Positions 45,733 to 54,235 of a DNA stretch of 64,000 bases are shown in pieces; position 1 is the stretch's first letter; the number at the start of each line of letters is the position of its first letter. The translations under genes were made by a program, and so were the position numbers. The DNA is taken from contig NZ_JABMLE010000004.1 of NCBI RefSeq assembly GCF_013205025.1, forward strand, positions 556,946-620,945, read 5' to 3'. Below the pieces are notes generated by a model. That model had not been told where the DNA came from and searched no databases. It was given only the letters and a program-made list of their open reading frames with translations. This DNA is from Rathayibacter sp. VKM Ac-2857. GTDB lineage: Bacteria > Actinomycetota > Actinomycetes > Actinomycetales > Microbacteriaceae.

Positions 45733-47742
45733 ATGATCCACTACGGAGGCGACTACAACCCGGAGCAGTGGGACGAGAGCGTGTGGCCGGAGGACGCGCG
45801 GAGGATGCGCGAGGCCGGCGTCACGACCGTCAGCCTCGGGATCTTCGCCTGGGCGCGGATCCAGCCCGACGAGGACACCTTCGACTTCGGCTGGCTCGAC
45901 CGGGTCCTCGACCTGCTGCACGAGCACGGCGTCGCGGTCGATCTCGCGACCGCCACCGCCTCGCCGCCGCCGTGGGCCACTGCCGCATACCCGGACATCC
46001 TGCCGCAGGACGAGAACGGTGCGACCTACTGGCCGGGCAGCCGCCAGGCCTACCGCCCCACCTCGCCCGACTACCGCCGGCTCGCGGCCCGGCTGGTCAC
46101 CGCGATCGCCGAGCGGTACCACGACCACCCCGCGGTGGTGCTCTGGCACGTCAACAACGAGTACGCCTGCCACCTGCACTACGACTACTCCGACGACGCG
46201 GCCGCCGCGTTCCGGGTCTGGCTGGAGCGGAAGTACGGCTCCGTGGACGAGCTGAATCGGCGCTGGGGCACCTTCTTCTGGTCGCAGCGCTACGCCTCGT
46301 TCGCCGAGATCGTCCCGCCGCGCAAGGCGCCCTACAGCCACAACCCGGCCGGGCTCCTCGACTTCCGCCGCTTCACCTCGGACGCCCTGCTCGAGCTCTA
46401 CACGATGGAGCGCGACATCCTCCGCGCCTCGGGAGCGACGCAGCCGATCACGACCAACTTCATGGGCGCGTTCCCGCCGCTCGACTACTGGAAGTGGGCG
46501 GCCGAGGTCGACGTCGTCAGCGACGACAACTATTTCGATCCGGCCGATCCGGAGTCGTTCCGCACCGCCGCGTTCACCCGCGACCTGATGCGCTCGCTCA
46601 AGCCGGGCGTGCCGTGGCTGCTGATGGAGCAGGCGACCGGCGCCGTCAGCTGGCGGCCGTCGAACGCCGTCAAGGCGCCCGGGCAGATGGCCGCGCTGTC
46701 GATGCAGGCGGTCGGGCGCGGGGCCGACGGCGTGCTGTTCTTCCAGTGGCGGCAGTCGCGGCGGGGCAGCGAGAAGTTCCACTCGGCGATGCTGCCGCAG
46801 GCGGGCGTCGGGACCCGGACCTGGCGCGAGGTCGTCGAGCTCGGCCGGATGCTCGGCGAGCTGCCGGAGCTGTCGGCCTCGTCCTCGACCGGCGGCCCGA
46901 CCGGCTCCGCAGCGACCGGCTCCGGGGCCCGCATCGCGCTCGTGCTCGACTGGGAGAACTGGTGGGCGATCGGCAACCCGGACCACCCGGTCGTGCTCGA
47001 CTTCCTGGAGCTCGTCCAGCGCTGGTACTCCGCGCTGCACCGGCAGAACCTCGCGGTCGACCTCGTGCTGCCGACCGCCGATCTGGCCGCGTACGACCTC
47101 GTCGTGCTCGCGCACTCCTACCTGCTCACCGATGCCGCGGCGGAGAACCTCACGGCGTTCGTCGAGCGGGGCGGGCGGCTGCTGGCGACCGCGTTCAGTG
47201 ACGTGGTCGACGAGGACGACTCCTTCCGCGAGGGCGGCTTGCAGGTCGGCCTGCGCGAGGTGCTCGGGGTCACGGTGCTCGAGTTCGCCGGGCTGGCGGT
47301 GGCCGGCGCGGAGGTCGTCGATGCGCCGTTCGGGGCGCTGCGGGGCGAGCTGCTCGCGGAGGAGCTCGGCGTGCTCGTCGACCCGGGCGACGAGCGTCCC
47401 GTCGAGGTGCTCGCGCGCTACGCCGCCGGCTTCGCGGCGGGGACGCCGGCGCTGACCGCGCGGCGGACCGGCGCGGGCACGGCGCACTACCTCGCGACGA
47501 TCCCGGACGACGCGGGCATGCTCGCGCTGACCGCCTGGCTCGCGCTGGAGTCCGGCATCTCCCCCGTGCTCCGCACCGGGAGCCCCTGGGTCGAGGCGGC
47601 CCGCCGCGGCGACGTCCTCACGGTGATCAACCACGGCGAGGACCCGGTCGACGTGGCCGTCTCCGGCACCGACCTCGTCACCGGCCGCCCCGTCACCTCC
47701 GTGCACCTCGAGCAGTACGCCTGGACCCTCATCCGCGACTGA
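45733..47742 (+). CDS. Beta-galactosidase, glycoside hydrolase family 42
   Basis: A 669-residue GH42 enzyme of standard length. The TIM barrel opens with GGDYNPEQWDESVWPED. The acid/base Glu143 sits in HVNNEYA and the nucleophile Glu299 in LMEQATG. The trimerisation (glutaminase-like) and small C-terminal domains follow. No signal peptide is seen, so it acts inside the cell on sugars from the MalEFG-type importer encoded before it. An 81-bp gap separates it from the YesL-like gene. It is unrelated in fold order to the GH2 enzyme at 2701, so the organism carries two different beta-galactosidase loci. Confidence 0.93.
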   Translation: MIHYGGDYNPEQWDESVWPEDARRMREAGVTTVSLGIFAWARIQPDEDTFDFGWLDRVLDLLHEHGVAVDLATATASPPPWATAAYPDILPQDENGATYWPGSRQAYRPTSPDYRRLAARLVTAIAERYHDHPAVVLWHVNNEYACHLHYDYSDDAAAAFRVWLERKYGSVDELNRRWGTFFWSQRYASFAEIVPPRKAPYSHNPAGLLDFRRFTSDALLELYTMERDILRASGATQPITTNFMGAFPPLDYWKWAAEVDVVSDDNYFDPADPESFRTAAFTRDLMRSLKPGVPWLLMEQATGAVSWRPSNAVKAPGQMAALSMQAVGRGADGVLFFQWRQSRRGSEKFHSAMLPQAGVGTRTWREVVELGRMLGELPELSASSSTGGPTGSAATGSGARIALVLDWENWWAIGNPDHPVVLDFLELVQRWYSALHRQNLAVDLVLPTADLAAYDLVVLAHSYLLTDAAAENLTAFVERGGRLLATAFSDVVDEDDSFREGGLQVGLREVLGVTVLEFAGLAVAGAEVVDAPFGALRGELLAEELGVLVDPGDERPVEVLARYAAGFAAGTPALTARRTGAGTAHYLATIPDDAGMLALTAWLALESGISPVLRTGSPWVEAARRGDVLTVINHGEDPVDVAVSGTDLVTGRPVTSVHLEQYAWTLIRD

Positions 47743-47756
47743 CCCCTCTCCCCTTC

Positions 47757-47817
47757 CGCGAGATGCCACTTGTGCACGCTTCTACCGGCGTGTCGCGCTC
47801 ACAAGTGGCATCTCGCG
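47757..47817. terminator. Perfect 18-bp inverted repeat between convergent genes
   Basis: CGCGAGATGCCACTTGTG (47757-47774) pairs with CACAAGTGGCATCTCGCG (47800-47817) around a 25-nt loop, a probable bidirectional terminator. The right arm forms the last codons of the leftward LysR-type gene (REMPLV), so the hairpin reaches into the coding sequence. Confidence 0.7.
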
Positions 47818-48726
47818 AGGGGCGCCCGCGATGTCTGCGGCGACGGCGTGCAGGGTCGAGCGGACGAGGCGGGCCGCGGGGGCGAGCTCGCCGGTCCAGG
47901 CGACGCGGAGGGTGCGAGCGGCCCAGCGCGGGCCGTCGACGGGGACGGCGACCACGCCGCGCGGCAGGCCGGCGATCGCGAGAGCGGGGACCGTGGTGAT
48001 ACCGAGGCCCGCGGCGACGTAGCCGAGCCGGCTGCTCCAGCCGTCGATCTCGGCGACCACCCGCGGCTGCGCGAGGGTCGGCCACGCGCCGAACTGCGGC
48101 TCTCCGCGGGTGCCCCGGCCGACCACCCAGTCGGCACCGGCGAGGTCCTCGACGGTGAGACGCCCGGCGTGCGCCCACGGGTGCCGCTCGCTCACGGCGA
48201 CGTGCAGGGACCCGGCCGGCAGCGCCTCCGACTCGATGCCGGCGAGGTCGTCCTCGTCCGGCTCGGAGCCCACGGCGACGACGGCCAGATCGAGTCGCCC
48301 GGCGCGCAGCCGCCGCAGCTGCACCGGAGTCGAGGACTCGAGGAGGACGACGTCGATCGAGGGGTGCGCGCGGGTCACCCGGGCGATCGTCTCGGGCGCG
48401 AGGTGCATCGCGGCGGTCGCGAAGGCGCCGAGGCGCACCCGGCCGAGCACCGGGCGGCCGAGGTCGGCGACCTCGCGGGCGGCGGCGTCGAGGTGATCGA
48501 GGATGGCCGTGGCGTGCCGGGCGACGCCGAGGGCGGCGGGCGTGGGGACGACCCCCCGCGGCCCGCGCTGGAAGAGCGGCGCGCCGACCGCCTCCTCCAG
48601 TGCGGCGATCTGCTTCGAGACCGCCGACTGCGTGAAGCCGGTCTGCTCGGACGCACCGGTGAAGGAGCCGGTGCGCAGCACGGCGACGAGGGCGCGGAGC
48701 AGCTGCGGGGGCACGTCGAGGGTCAT
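47782..48726 (-). CDS. LysR-family transcriptional regulator
   Basis: A 314-residue LysR-type regulator. The N-terminal winged HTH (about 5-65) reads LLRALVAVLRTGSFTGASEQTGFTQSAVSKQIAALEEAVGAPLFQR. The C-terminal effector domain runs from about residue 90 (LGRVRLGAFATAAMHLAPE). It is divergent from an SDR gene 92 bp away, the likely target. The last residues (REMPLVSATRR) are encoded within an 18-bp inverted repeat and may be a recent extension. Confidence 0.93.
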   Translation of the reverse strand: MTLDVPPQLLRALVAVLRTGSFTGASEQTGFTQSAVSKQIAALEEAVGAPLFQRGPRGVVPTPAALGVARHATAILDHLDAAAREVADLGRPVLGRVRLGAFATAAMHLAPETIARVTRAHPSIDVVLLESSTPVQLRRLRAGRLDLAVVAVGSEPDEDDLAGIESEALPAGSLHVAVSERHPWAHAGRLTVEDLAGADWVVGRGTRGEPQFGAWPTLAQPRVVAEIDGWSSRLGYVAAGLGITTVPALAIAGLPRGVVAVPVDGPRWAARTLRVAWTGELAPAARLVRSTLHAVAADIAGAPREMPLVSATRR

Positions 48727-48745
48727 CGATCCAGTATGCAGTCGG

Positions 48746-48762
48746 CATTCTTCGCCGGAATG
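48746..48762. promoter_or_regulatory. Candidate LysR-type box
   Basis: CATTC-N7-GAATG, an inverted repeat of the T-N11-A type, lies between the divergent LysR and SDR genes. Confidence 0.45.
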
Positions 48763-48818
48763 GCCGGCGTGACGAGCATTCGCTTCCGGAAGACGCCCGC
48801 CGCGAGGAGAGTCGGTGC

Positions 48819-49631
48819 ATGACGACTTCGAGAACCTGGTTCCTGACCGGCACGTCGAGCGGCTTCGGCCGGCTCTGGGCGGAGGCGGCGCTCGAGCGCG
48901 GCGATCGCGTCGCGGCCACGGCGCGCGACACCGGCAGCCTCGCCGACCTCGCCGAGCGCTTCCCCGACCGCCTGCTCGCCCTCGCGCTGGACGTGACCGA
49001 CCGCGACGGCGTGCTCGCCGCCGTCGACCGCGCGGAGCGGCACTTCGGCGGGATCGACATCGTCGTGAACAACGCCGGCTACGGGCACTTCGGCATGGTC
49101 GAGGAGCTGACCGAGCGCGAGATCCGCGAGCAGATGGAGACCAACTTCTTCGGCGCGCTCTGGGTGACCCAGGCCGCGCTCCCGGCGCTCCGCCGCTCCC
49201 GGGGCCGGCTGTTGCAGGTCACCAGCGAGGGCGGCGTCCGCGCCTTCCCCGGCATCGGCGCGTACCACGCGTCGAAGTGGGCGCTGGAGGGGCTGAGCGA
49301 GTCGCTGCGCCAGGAGGTGGCGGGCTTCGGTGTCCGGATCACCTGCGTCGAGCCCGGGCCCTACGCCACCGACTGGCTGTCGCGCGGCTCGCGCCGGAGT
49401 GCCGAGCTGCCGGAGTACGCGGCCGTGCACGCGGACGGGCCGGACTTCTCGGTGGGCGATCCTGCGGCGACGAGTGCGGCGATCCTCCAGCTCGTCGACG
49501 CGGAGGAGCCGCCCGCGCGCCTGATCCTCGGGCGGGTCCTGCCCGCGATCGAGGAGCTGTACGCCGAGCGGCTGCGCACCTGGCGGGAGTGGGAGGACGT
49601 CTCGGTGCTGGCGTTCGGCTCGGGGCAGTGA
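48819..49631 (+). CDS. Short-chain dehydrogenase/reductase (SDR)
   Basis: A 270-residue classical SDR with TGTSSGFG (10-17), NNAG, TSEGG at the catalytic serine position and YHASK. The C-terminal part fits the SDR subgroup annotated as oxidoreductases acting on ketones or aldehydes. It is divergent from the LysR-type gene and overlaps the following AraC-type regulator gene (GTGA), so two regulators flank one enzyme. Substrate unknown. Confidence 0.9.
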   Translation: MTTSRTWFLTGTSSGFGRLWAEAALERGDRVAATARDTGSLADLAERFPDRLLALALDVTDRDGVLAAVDRAERHFGGIDIVVNNAGYGHFGMVEELTEREIREQMETNFFGALWVTQAALPALRRSRGRLLQVTSEGGVRAFPGIGAYHASKWALEGLSESLRQEVAGFGVRITCVEPGPYATDWLSRGSRRSAELPEYAAVHADGPDFSVGDPAATSAAILQLVDAEEPPARLILGRVLPAIEELYAERLRTWREWEDVSVLAFGSGQ

Positions 49632-50461
49632 CCGGCGGGGTGGAGGCTCTGACCGGCCCCGTCCCGGGCTGGGCCGGGGTCGCGGTGCGCGAGGTCGTCG
49701 ATCCGCACGACCACGAGGTGTCGGCGCCGGCGACCGACACGCTGCAGCTGATCCTGGTGACCGCGGGCTCCTACCTGATCGAGAGCGCCCGCCCGCAGGG
49801 ACGCTGGGCGCGCGGTCACGCGGCGCCGGGGCGGGCGGCCGCGACAGCGCCCGGGCGCGAGATCCGCGCGTCCTGGCGCAGTCCGAGCGCCGAGGTGTTC
49901 CGCTCGCTGCACGTCACGGTGTCCGCGCCGCTGCTGGCGGGCGTGCTGGCGGCGATGCCCGGCGCGTCGCCCGAGCGCCTCGACTTCCTCGCGGTGGGCG
50001 ACGACTTCGTCCGCTCCTCGATGCTCGAGCTCGCTCGCGCCGCCCGGGCCGGAGCGCCGTCGCTGCTCGCCGAGGCGGTGAGCATGTCGCTCGTCGCCCA
50101 CCTGCTCTCGCTGCCGGAGCCGGGCGACCGCGGGCCGGGGCTCTCCCGCGCCCAGCTCGCCCTCGTGACCGAGCACCTCTCCGCTCGGCTGGCGGACCCC
50201 GTGACCCTCGACGAGCTCGCCGCGCTCGTGCACCTCAGCCCGTTCCACTTCATCCGCCGCTTCTCCGCCTCGACCGGCTCGACGCCGATGCGGCACCTGA
50301 CCGCCCTGCGGATGGAGCACGCCCGCGACCTGCTGCGCCGTTCCGACTCCCCTGTGGCCGCGATCGCCGCCGCCTGCGGCTACGGCACCCCCGCCGCGTT
50401 CGCCGCCGCCTACCGCCGCCACCACGGCGTCACCCCGCGCGAGCACCGGCTGCCCCGCTGA
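49628..50461 (+). CDS. AraC-family transcriptional regulator
   Basis: A 277-residue regulator with a divergent N-terminal sensing part and a C-terminal AraC double HTH (about 175-275): VTLDELAALVHLSPFHFIRRFSASTGSTPMRHLTALRMEHARDLLRRS, then AIAAACGYGTPAAFAAAYRRHHGVTPREHR. GTG 49628 overlaps the SDR stop, so both genes are one transcription unit. It may control this operon or the neighbouring genes. Confidence 0.88.
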   Translation: MTGGVEALTGPVPGWAGVAVREVVDPHDHEVSAPATDTLQLILVTAGSYLIESARPQGRWARGHAAPGRAAATAPGREIRASWRSPSAEVFRSLHVTVSAPLLAGVLAAMPGASPERLDFLAVGDDFVRSSMLELARAARAGAPSLLAEAVSMSLVAHLLSLPEPGDRGPGLSRAQLALVTEHLSARLADPVTLDELAALVHLSPFHFIRRFSASTGSTPMRHLTALRMEHARDLLRRSDSPVAAIAAACGYGTPAAFAAAYRRHHGVTPREHRLPR

Positions 50462-50524
50462 CGGCGGCCAGCGCCTCGCCGATCGAGCAGCGACCGGAAG
50501 GCGAACCTGGCTTCCGGCGGTGGT

Positions 50525-50626
50525 GGATCTCGATACGCCCGCTCCGCGGGCTACTCGATCAGCATGGCGTGCAGTCCGCGGAGGTTCATGCTGGTCGAGC
50601 AGCCCCGCAGGGGCGTAGAGAGACCC
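50525..50626. repeat. Palindromic repeat pair (reverse unit then forward unit)
   Basis: Reverse unit 50525-50566 (stem CCCGC-TCC-GCGGG) and forward unit 50588-50626 (stem CCCC-GCA-GGGG) face each other between the convergent AraC-type and NmrA-like genes. The order is opposite to that of the other composites. Confidence 0.8.
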
Positions 50627-50672
50627 ACCCACCCCACGGGCTGAGCTCTGCTCCCCGCCCGGCGCCGGCCCG

Positions 50673-51530
50673 TCAGTGCCCGTCGCCCGCGGCCAGCAGC
50701 TCCCGGACGGTGCGGGGCTCGCGCCCGAGCAGGCTCGCCAGCGTCGGATCCGTCCCCGCGAAGAACCCGCCTGCCGCCGCCTGGTGCATGCCGAGCAGGA
50801 AGCGCGCCTGCTGTTCCGGCTGCCCGCCGGCCACCCGCCGCGCCAGCCACTCGTCGTCGCCGAGGACCCGGAACTCGACCGGCCGCCCGGCCACGTCCGC
50901 GGCGAGCGCGGCGACCTCCGCGAAGGTCGGCGCCTCGGCGGCCGTGAGGGTGACCGGTCCGTCGTGCGCGCCGTCCGCCAGCAGGAGGCGCGCGGCGGCC
51001 TCGGCGGCGTCCTCGCGTGCGGTCCACGAGACCGGGCCGTCGGACGGGACCTCGATCACTCCCGTCGAGCGCCAGTCGCCGAGGAAGAACGGCAGGCTGT
51101 GCGCGTAGAAGCCGTTGCGCAGCGAGGTCCAGGGCAGCCCCGACTCCGCCAGCATCTCCTCGGTCGCGGCGTGGTCGCGGCCGGGGCCGAACGGGGTGTC
51201 GGGCGAGGCGCCCTGGTGGCTCGTGTAGAGGATCCGGCCGAGCCCGGCCGCGACGGCCGCGTCGACGGCGGCGCGGTGCAGGGCCACCGCGTCGGCTCCC
51301 GGGTCGTTCGAGGAGACGAGCAGCAGCTGGTCGGCGCCGGCGAACGCGCCCGGCAGGGAGGCCGGCTCCGCGTAGTCGCCGCGACGGACGACCACGCCCT
51401 TCTCCGCGAAGCGCGCGGCCTTCGCCGGGTCCCGGGCGACGACGACGATCTCGGAGGCGGGCAGGGCGTCGAGCAGGTGGTCGACGGTGGCGCCGTTGAG
51501 GGCTCCGGTGGCGCCGGTGACGATGATCAT
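50673..51530 (-). CDS. NmrA-like NAD(P)-binding protein (quinone oxidoreductase 2/QorB type)
   Basis: A 285-residue atypical SDR. The N-terminus MIIVTGATGALNGATVDHLL carries the GxxGxxG-type cofactor loop. LYTSHQGASPDTPFGPGRDHAATEEML and LRNGFYAHSLPFFLG match the NmrA/QorB-like group that reduces quinones or senses redox state. No YxxxK motif is present, as expected. ATG 51530 has AAAGG at good spacing. It is divergent from a TetR-type gene whose operator lies between them, so it is the probable target of that repressor. Confidence 0.86.
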   Translation of the reverse strand: MIIVTGATGALNGATVDHLLDALPASEIVVVARDPAKAARFAEKGVVVRRGDYAEPASLPGAFAGADQLLLVSSNDPGADAVALHRAAVDAAVAAGLGRILYTSHQGASPDTPFGPGRDHAATEEMLAESGLPWTSLRNGFYAHSLPFFLGDWRSTGVIEVPSDGPVSWTAREDAAEAAARLLLADGAHDGPVTLTAAEAPTFAEVAALAADVAGRPVEFRVLGDDEWLARRVAGGQPEQQARFLLGMHQAAAGGFFAGTDPTLASLLGREPRTVRELLAAGDGH

Positions 51531-51588
51531 GGGGGACCTTTCGAGGAGGGGCAGCACCGGGGTATCGGCGATACTGCTCGAACGATAA

Positions 51589-51604
51589 CGCTGGATTACC
51601 AGCG
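51589..51604. promoter_or_regulatory. Candidate TetR-type operator
   Basis: CGCTGG-ATTA-CCAGCG, a perfect dyad flanked by CGATA repeats, is located between the divergent NmrA-like and TetR-type genes, where both promoters must lie. Confidence 0.5.
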
Positions 51605-51631
51605 ATAGCAAGAGTGCGGTACCGTCGATCC

Positions 51632-52369
51632 ATGACCGCCGCCCCCTCTCCTGCCGACACCCGCGGCCGCATCGTCGACGCAGCCGCCCGCCTGCTCCGC
51701 GAGGACGGCCCGGCGGGGGTGACCACCCGCGGCGTCGCCGAGGCCGCCGGACTGCAGGCGCCCGCGATCTACCGCCTCTTCGGCGACAAGGACGGCCTGC
51801 TCGAGGCGGTCGCCGAGCACGTGCTGACCAGCTGGGTCGCCGAGAAGGCGGCCGTCGTCGAGGAGGCGGCGGCGGGCGACGTCGACCCGGTCGATGATCT
51901 CCGGGCGGGCTGGGCAGCGCAGATCGAGTTCGGAGTCGCGAACCCCTCGCTGTTCCGGCTGCTCAGCGACCCGGCCCGCACGGCGGTCTCGCCGGCGGCG
52001 CGGTCGGGCAAGAAGGTCCTCGCCTCCCGCGTCCGCCGCGTCGCCGCCGCCGGTCGGCTCCGTGTGCCCGAGGAGCGCGCCGTCGGGCTGATCCAGGCCG
52101 CGGGGACCGGCGTCGTGACGACCCTGCTCTCCTCCCCCGCTGCCGAGCGGGACGCCGGTCTCGCCGACGCCGCGTTCGAGGCGGTGCTCGCCCGGATCCT
52201 CACCGGCCACCCGGAACCCGCGGAGGACGCACCACTCGCCGCCGTCGTGGCCGTCCGTGCGCTCGCGCCCCGCCTCGCCGACCTGCGACCCGCCGAGCGG
52301 GAGCTGCTGCGGGACTGGCTCGACCGCGTGCTCGACGGCGGCGTCCGGGTCCGCGAGACCGACGACTGA
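51632..52369 (+). CDS. TetR-family transcriptional regulator
   Basis: A 245-residue regulator with the TetR HTH at about residues 10-60 (TRGRIVDAAARLLREDG, VTTRGVAEAAGLQAPAIYRLFGDKDGLLEAV) and a helical ligand-binding remainder. ATG 51632 was preferred to an in-frame GTG at 51614, which would add six residues. It probably represses itself and the divergent NmrA-like gene. Ligand unknown. Confidence 0.9.
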   Translation: MTAAPSPADTRGRIVDAAARLLREDGPAGVTTRGVAEAAGLQAPAIYRLFGDKDGLLEAVAEHVLTSWVAEKAAVVEEAAAGDVDPVDDLRAGWAAQIEFGVANPSLFRLLSDPARTAVSPAARSGKKVLASRVRRVAAAGRLRVPEERAVGLIQAAGTGVVTTLLSSPAAERDAGLADAAFEAVLARILTGHPEPAEDAPLAAVVAVRALAPRLADLRPAERELLRDWLDRVLDGGVRVRETDD

Positions 52370-52513
52370 CCGGCGCTCCGGTCGGTGACAGGGTCCGTGC
52401 CCGCGGCCCTGTGCTCGCTTGCGCCGTCGAGCGGGGAGCCCGTGCGGGGGAACGGAGCGATATCCGCCGACGCCAGCAGGTGAGCCTGCAGACCCGGCGA
52501 CTCTGCGGTGGGC

Positions 52514-52552
52514 GGGTCTCGATACGCCCCTGCGGGGCTACTCGACCAGCAA
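52514..52552 (-). repeat. Palindromic repeat unit after the TetR-type gene
   Basis: Reverse unit GGGTCTCGATACG...CTCGACCAGCA with stem CCCC-TGC-GGGG, preceded by spacer-like text (CGCCAGCAGGTGAGCCTGCAG), so it is half of a composite element. Confidence 0.75.
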
Positions 52553-52589
52553 GAGGGGGCGATCAGTCAGAGACGGGCACCGTGGGCAC

Positions 52590-52618
52590 TTGCCCCGCCG
52601 CGCGCAGGTCGGCAGTGT
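52590..52618 (+). promoter_or_regulatory. Promoter of the VOC gene, probably leaderless
   Basis: TTGCCC (52590-52595) and CAGTGT (52613-52618) are spaced by 17 bp. The -10 ends 7 nt before ATG 52626, so transcription would start at or beside the start codon, and no Shine-Dalgarno sequence is present. Confidence 0.45.
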
Positions 52619-52625
52619 TGCCCGC

Positions 52626-53018
52626 ATGAGCCTCTACCTCTCCTGCCCGGTCGCGAGCGTCGACCGCGCCACCGCCTTCTACACGGCCCTCGGCTGGACG
52701 CGGAACGAGGCGATGTCCAATGAGAACGTCGCCTGCTTCGAGATCGCGCCCGAGCAGTACGTGATGCTCAGCAGCCGCGAGATGTACGCCAGCGTCGGCG
52801 GCACCGAGGAGCTGATCGGCGGCCCGGACACCCCCTCCAAGACGACGGTCTCCTTCGACCTCGGCAGCCGCGAGGCCGTCGACGAGCTGACCGAGCGCGC
52901 CGGAGCCGCGGGCGGCCGCATCGGCGACACCGACGAGTACCCGTTCATGTACCAGCGCCAGTTCGACGACCCCGACGGCTACCACTACTCCCCCTTCTGG
53001 ATGAACCCCGACGCCTGA
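52626..53018 (+). CDS. VOC (glyoxalase/bleomycin-resistance fold) family protein
   Basis: A 130-residue single-domain protein with the vicinal-oxygen-chelate layout: SLYLSCPVASVDRATAFYTALGWTRN, CFEIAPEQYVMLSS, VSFDLGSREAVDELTERAGAAGG and FMYQRQFDDPDGYHYSPFWM. It resembles the small cytosolic VOC proteins often annotated as lactoylglutathione-lyase-like; no reaction can be assigned. It is probably transcribed without a leader. Confidence 0.82.
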   Translation: MSLYLSCPVASVDRATAFYTALGWTRNEAMSNENVACFEIAPEQYVMLSSREMYASVGGTEELIGGPDTPSKTTVSFDLGSREAVDELTERAGAAGGRIGDTDEYPFMYQRQFDDPDGYHYSPFWMNPDA

Positions 53019-53056
53019 AGCCCTGACGCCTGACGCCCCGACGCCGGCGGCCCGCG

Positions 53057-53120
53057 AGGAGTCCTCGAACCGTCGAGACGTCCACCTTCTCCGAGACGCC
53101 TCGACCGTTCGGGGACTCCT
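53057..53120. terminator. Imperfect 25-bp inverted repeat after the VOC gene
   Basis: Arms 53057-53081 and 53096-53120 (AGGAGTCC...ACGT versus ACGC...GGACTCCT) match at about 22 of 25 positions around a 14-nt loop. It follows the VOC stop by 38 bp and ends 29 bp before the next start, so it may terminate the first gene or regulate the second. Confidence 0.55.
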
Positions 53121-53148
53121 GTGCGACACCCGCGGGCATAGTGGGTGC

Positions 53149-54213
53149 ATGACAGCTGCAGCCGACGCCCTCCTCAGCGGACCCCGGGGCCGCCGCCTCT
53201 GCCTCGAGTACGCGACGGCGGCAGATCCCGGGCTGCGGACGGCGGTGCTCCTCCTCGCGCAGGCGACCGGCGGCCGCGGCGCAACGGTCCTGTTCTCCTC
53301 CTCCGCGGGCGGAGAAGACGCCCGGGATCGGCCTCCCGCCGCTCCCGAGGACGTCGCCGCGATGATCGCGGCACTGCCGGACGCCTCCGCACCCGACGAC
53401 GCCGTTCGCGCCGCGTTCCGCAGGAGCGTCGACGCCGCGTACTCCTGGCAGGAGCCCGACGGCGAGGACGTCCTCGCCGCGCTGCCCGACATCCGGTCGG
53501 CACTGGTCCCGGTGGCGGAGCGCGTCCTGCTCTCCCCGGCCGCGGCGACGTGGACGAGCCCGGCCACCCCGACTCAGTGGGCCGTCGACTGGCGCGCCGA
53601 CACCGCCCGCCCGCTCGCCACCGGTGCCGCCGCACTCCTCGACGAGTGGACCGCCGCCCGCCGCGCCGACGAGGAGCAGTCCGCCCGCGACAGACCCGCC
53701 GACCCGCGCGCGAGCTTCTCGGGCTCCTGGTGGTCCCTCCCTCTCCGGCTGCTGCGCACGCAGTCCCGGATCGAGGACCTGCTCGACCTGGTCGAGGACT
53801 CCGGCGGTCTCGACGCCGCGACCGTAATCCCGGTCACCCGCCCGGTCACCGGCGAGGGCCAGACCCTCGAGATCGGCTCGGCCGAGGACTGGGCCGACCT
53901 CTGCCGCGCCCACCCCGCCGAGGTCACCGCCTCCCGCCGGCACGACTGGTACCGGGTGACCGGATGGGAGGGCCGCTGGCTCCTCCCGGACTGGCAGCGC
54001 GTCGCCGCCGAGTGGGACGCCGTGCACCTCACGACGCTCGGCTACCTCTCGAGCGCGACGCGGCTGATCCCCGTCGACGACGAGTACGCCTCGGTGATCG
54101 CCGGCTGGGCTCCCGACAGCACCCTGTGGCTGACCGACAGTGCCCGCGAGTCGGACGCCCCGCGGCAGCAGTGGCGCCGGGCGGACGGGTGCCGCTGGGA
54201 GCGGACCGGCTGA
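53149..54213 (+). CDS. Hypothetical protein
   Basis: A 354-residue soluble protein that I do not recognise. It is rich in Ala, Asp and Trp, has no signal peptide or membrane segment, and ends in RRADGCRWERTG. Codon use is normal for the window. CATAGT (53137-53142) lies 6 nt before ATG 53149 and may be the -10 of a leaderless promoter; a large inverted repeat lies just upstream. It is convergent with the next gene, with only 22 bp between the stops. Confidence 0.65.
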   Translation: MTAAADALLSGPRGRRLCLEYATAADPGLRTAVLLLAQATGGRGATVLFSSSAGGEDARDRPPAAPEDVAAMIAALPDASAPDDAVRAAFRRSVDAAYSWQEPDGEDVLAALPDIRSALVPVAERVLLSPAAATWTSPATPTQWAVDWRADTARPLATGAAALLDEWTAARRADEEQSARDRPADPRASFSGSWWSLPLRLLRTQSRIEDLLDLVEDSGGLDAATVIPVTRPVTGEGQTLEIGSAEDWADLCRAHPAEVTASRRHDWYRVTGWEGRWLLPDWQRVAAEWDAVHLTTLGYLSSATRLIPVDDEYASVIAGWAPDSTLWLTDSARESDAPRQQWRRADGCRWERTG

Positions 54214-54235
54214 GACCGGATCCTCAGGACGCGCC

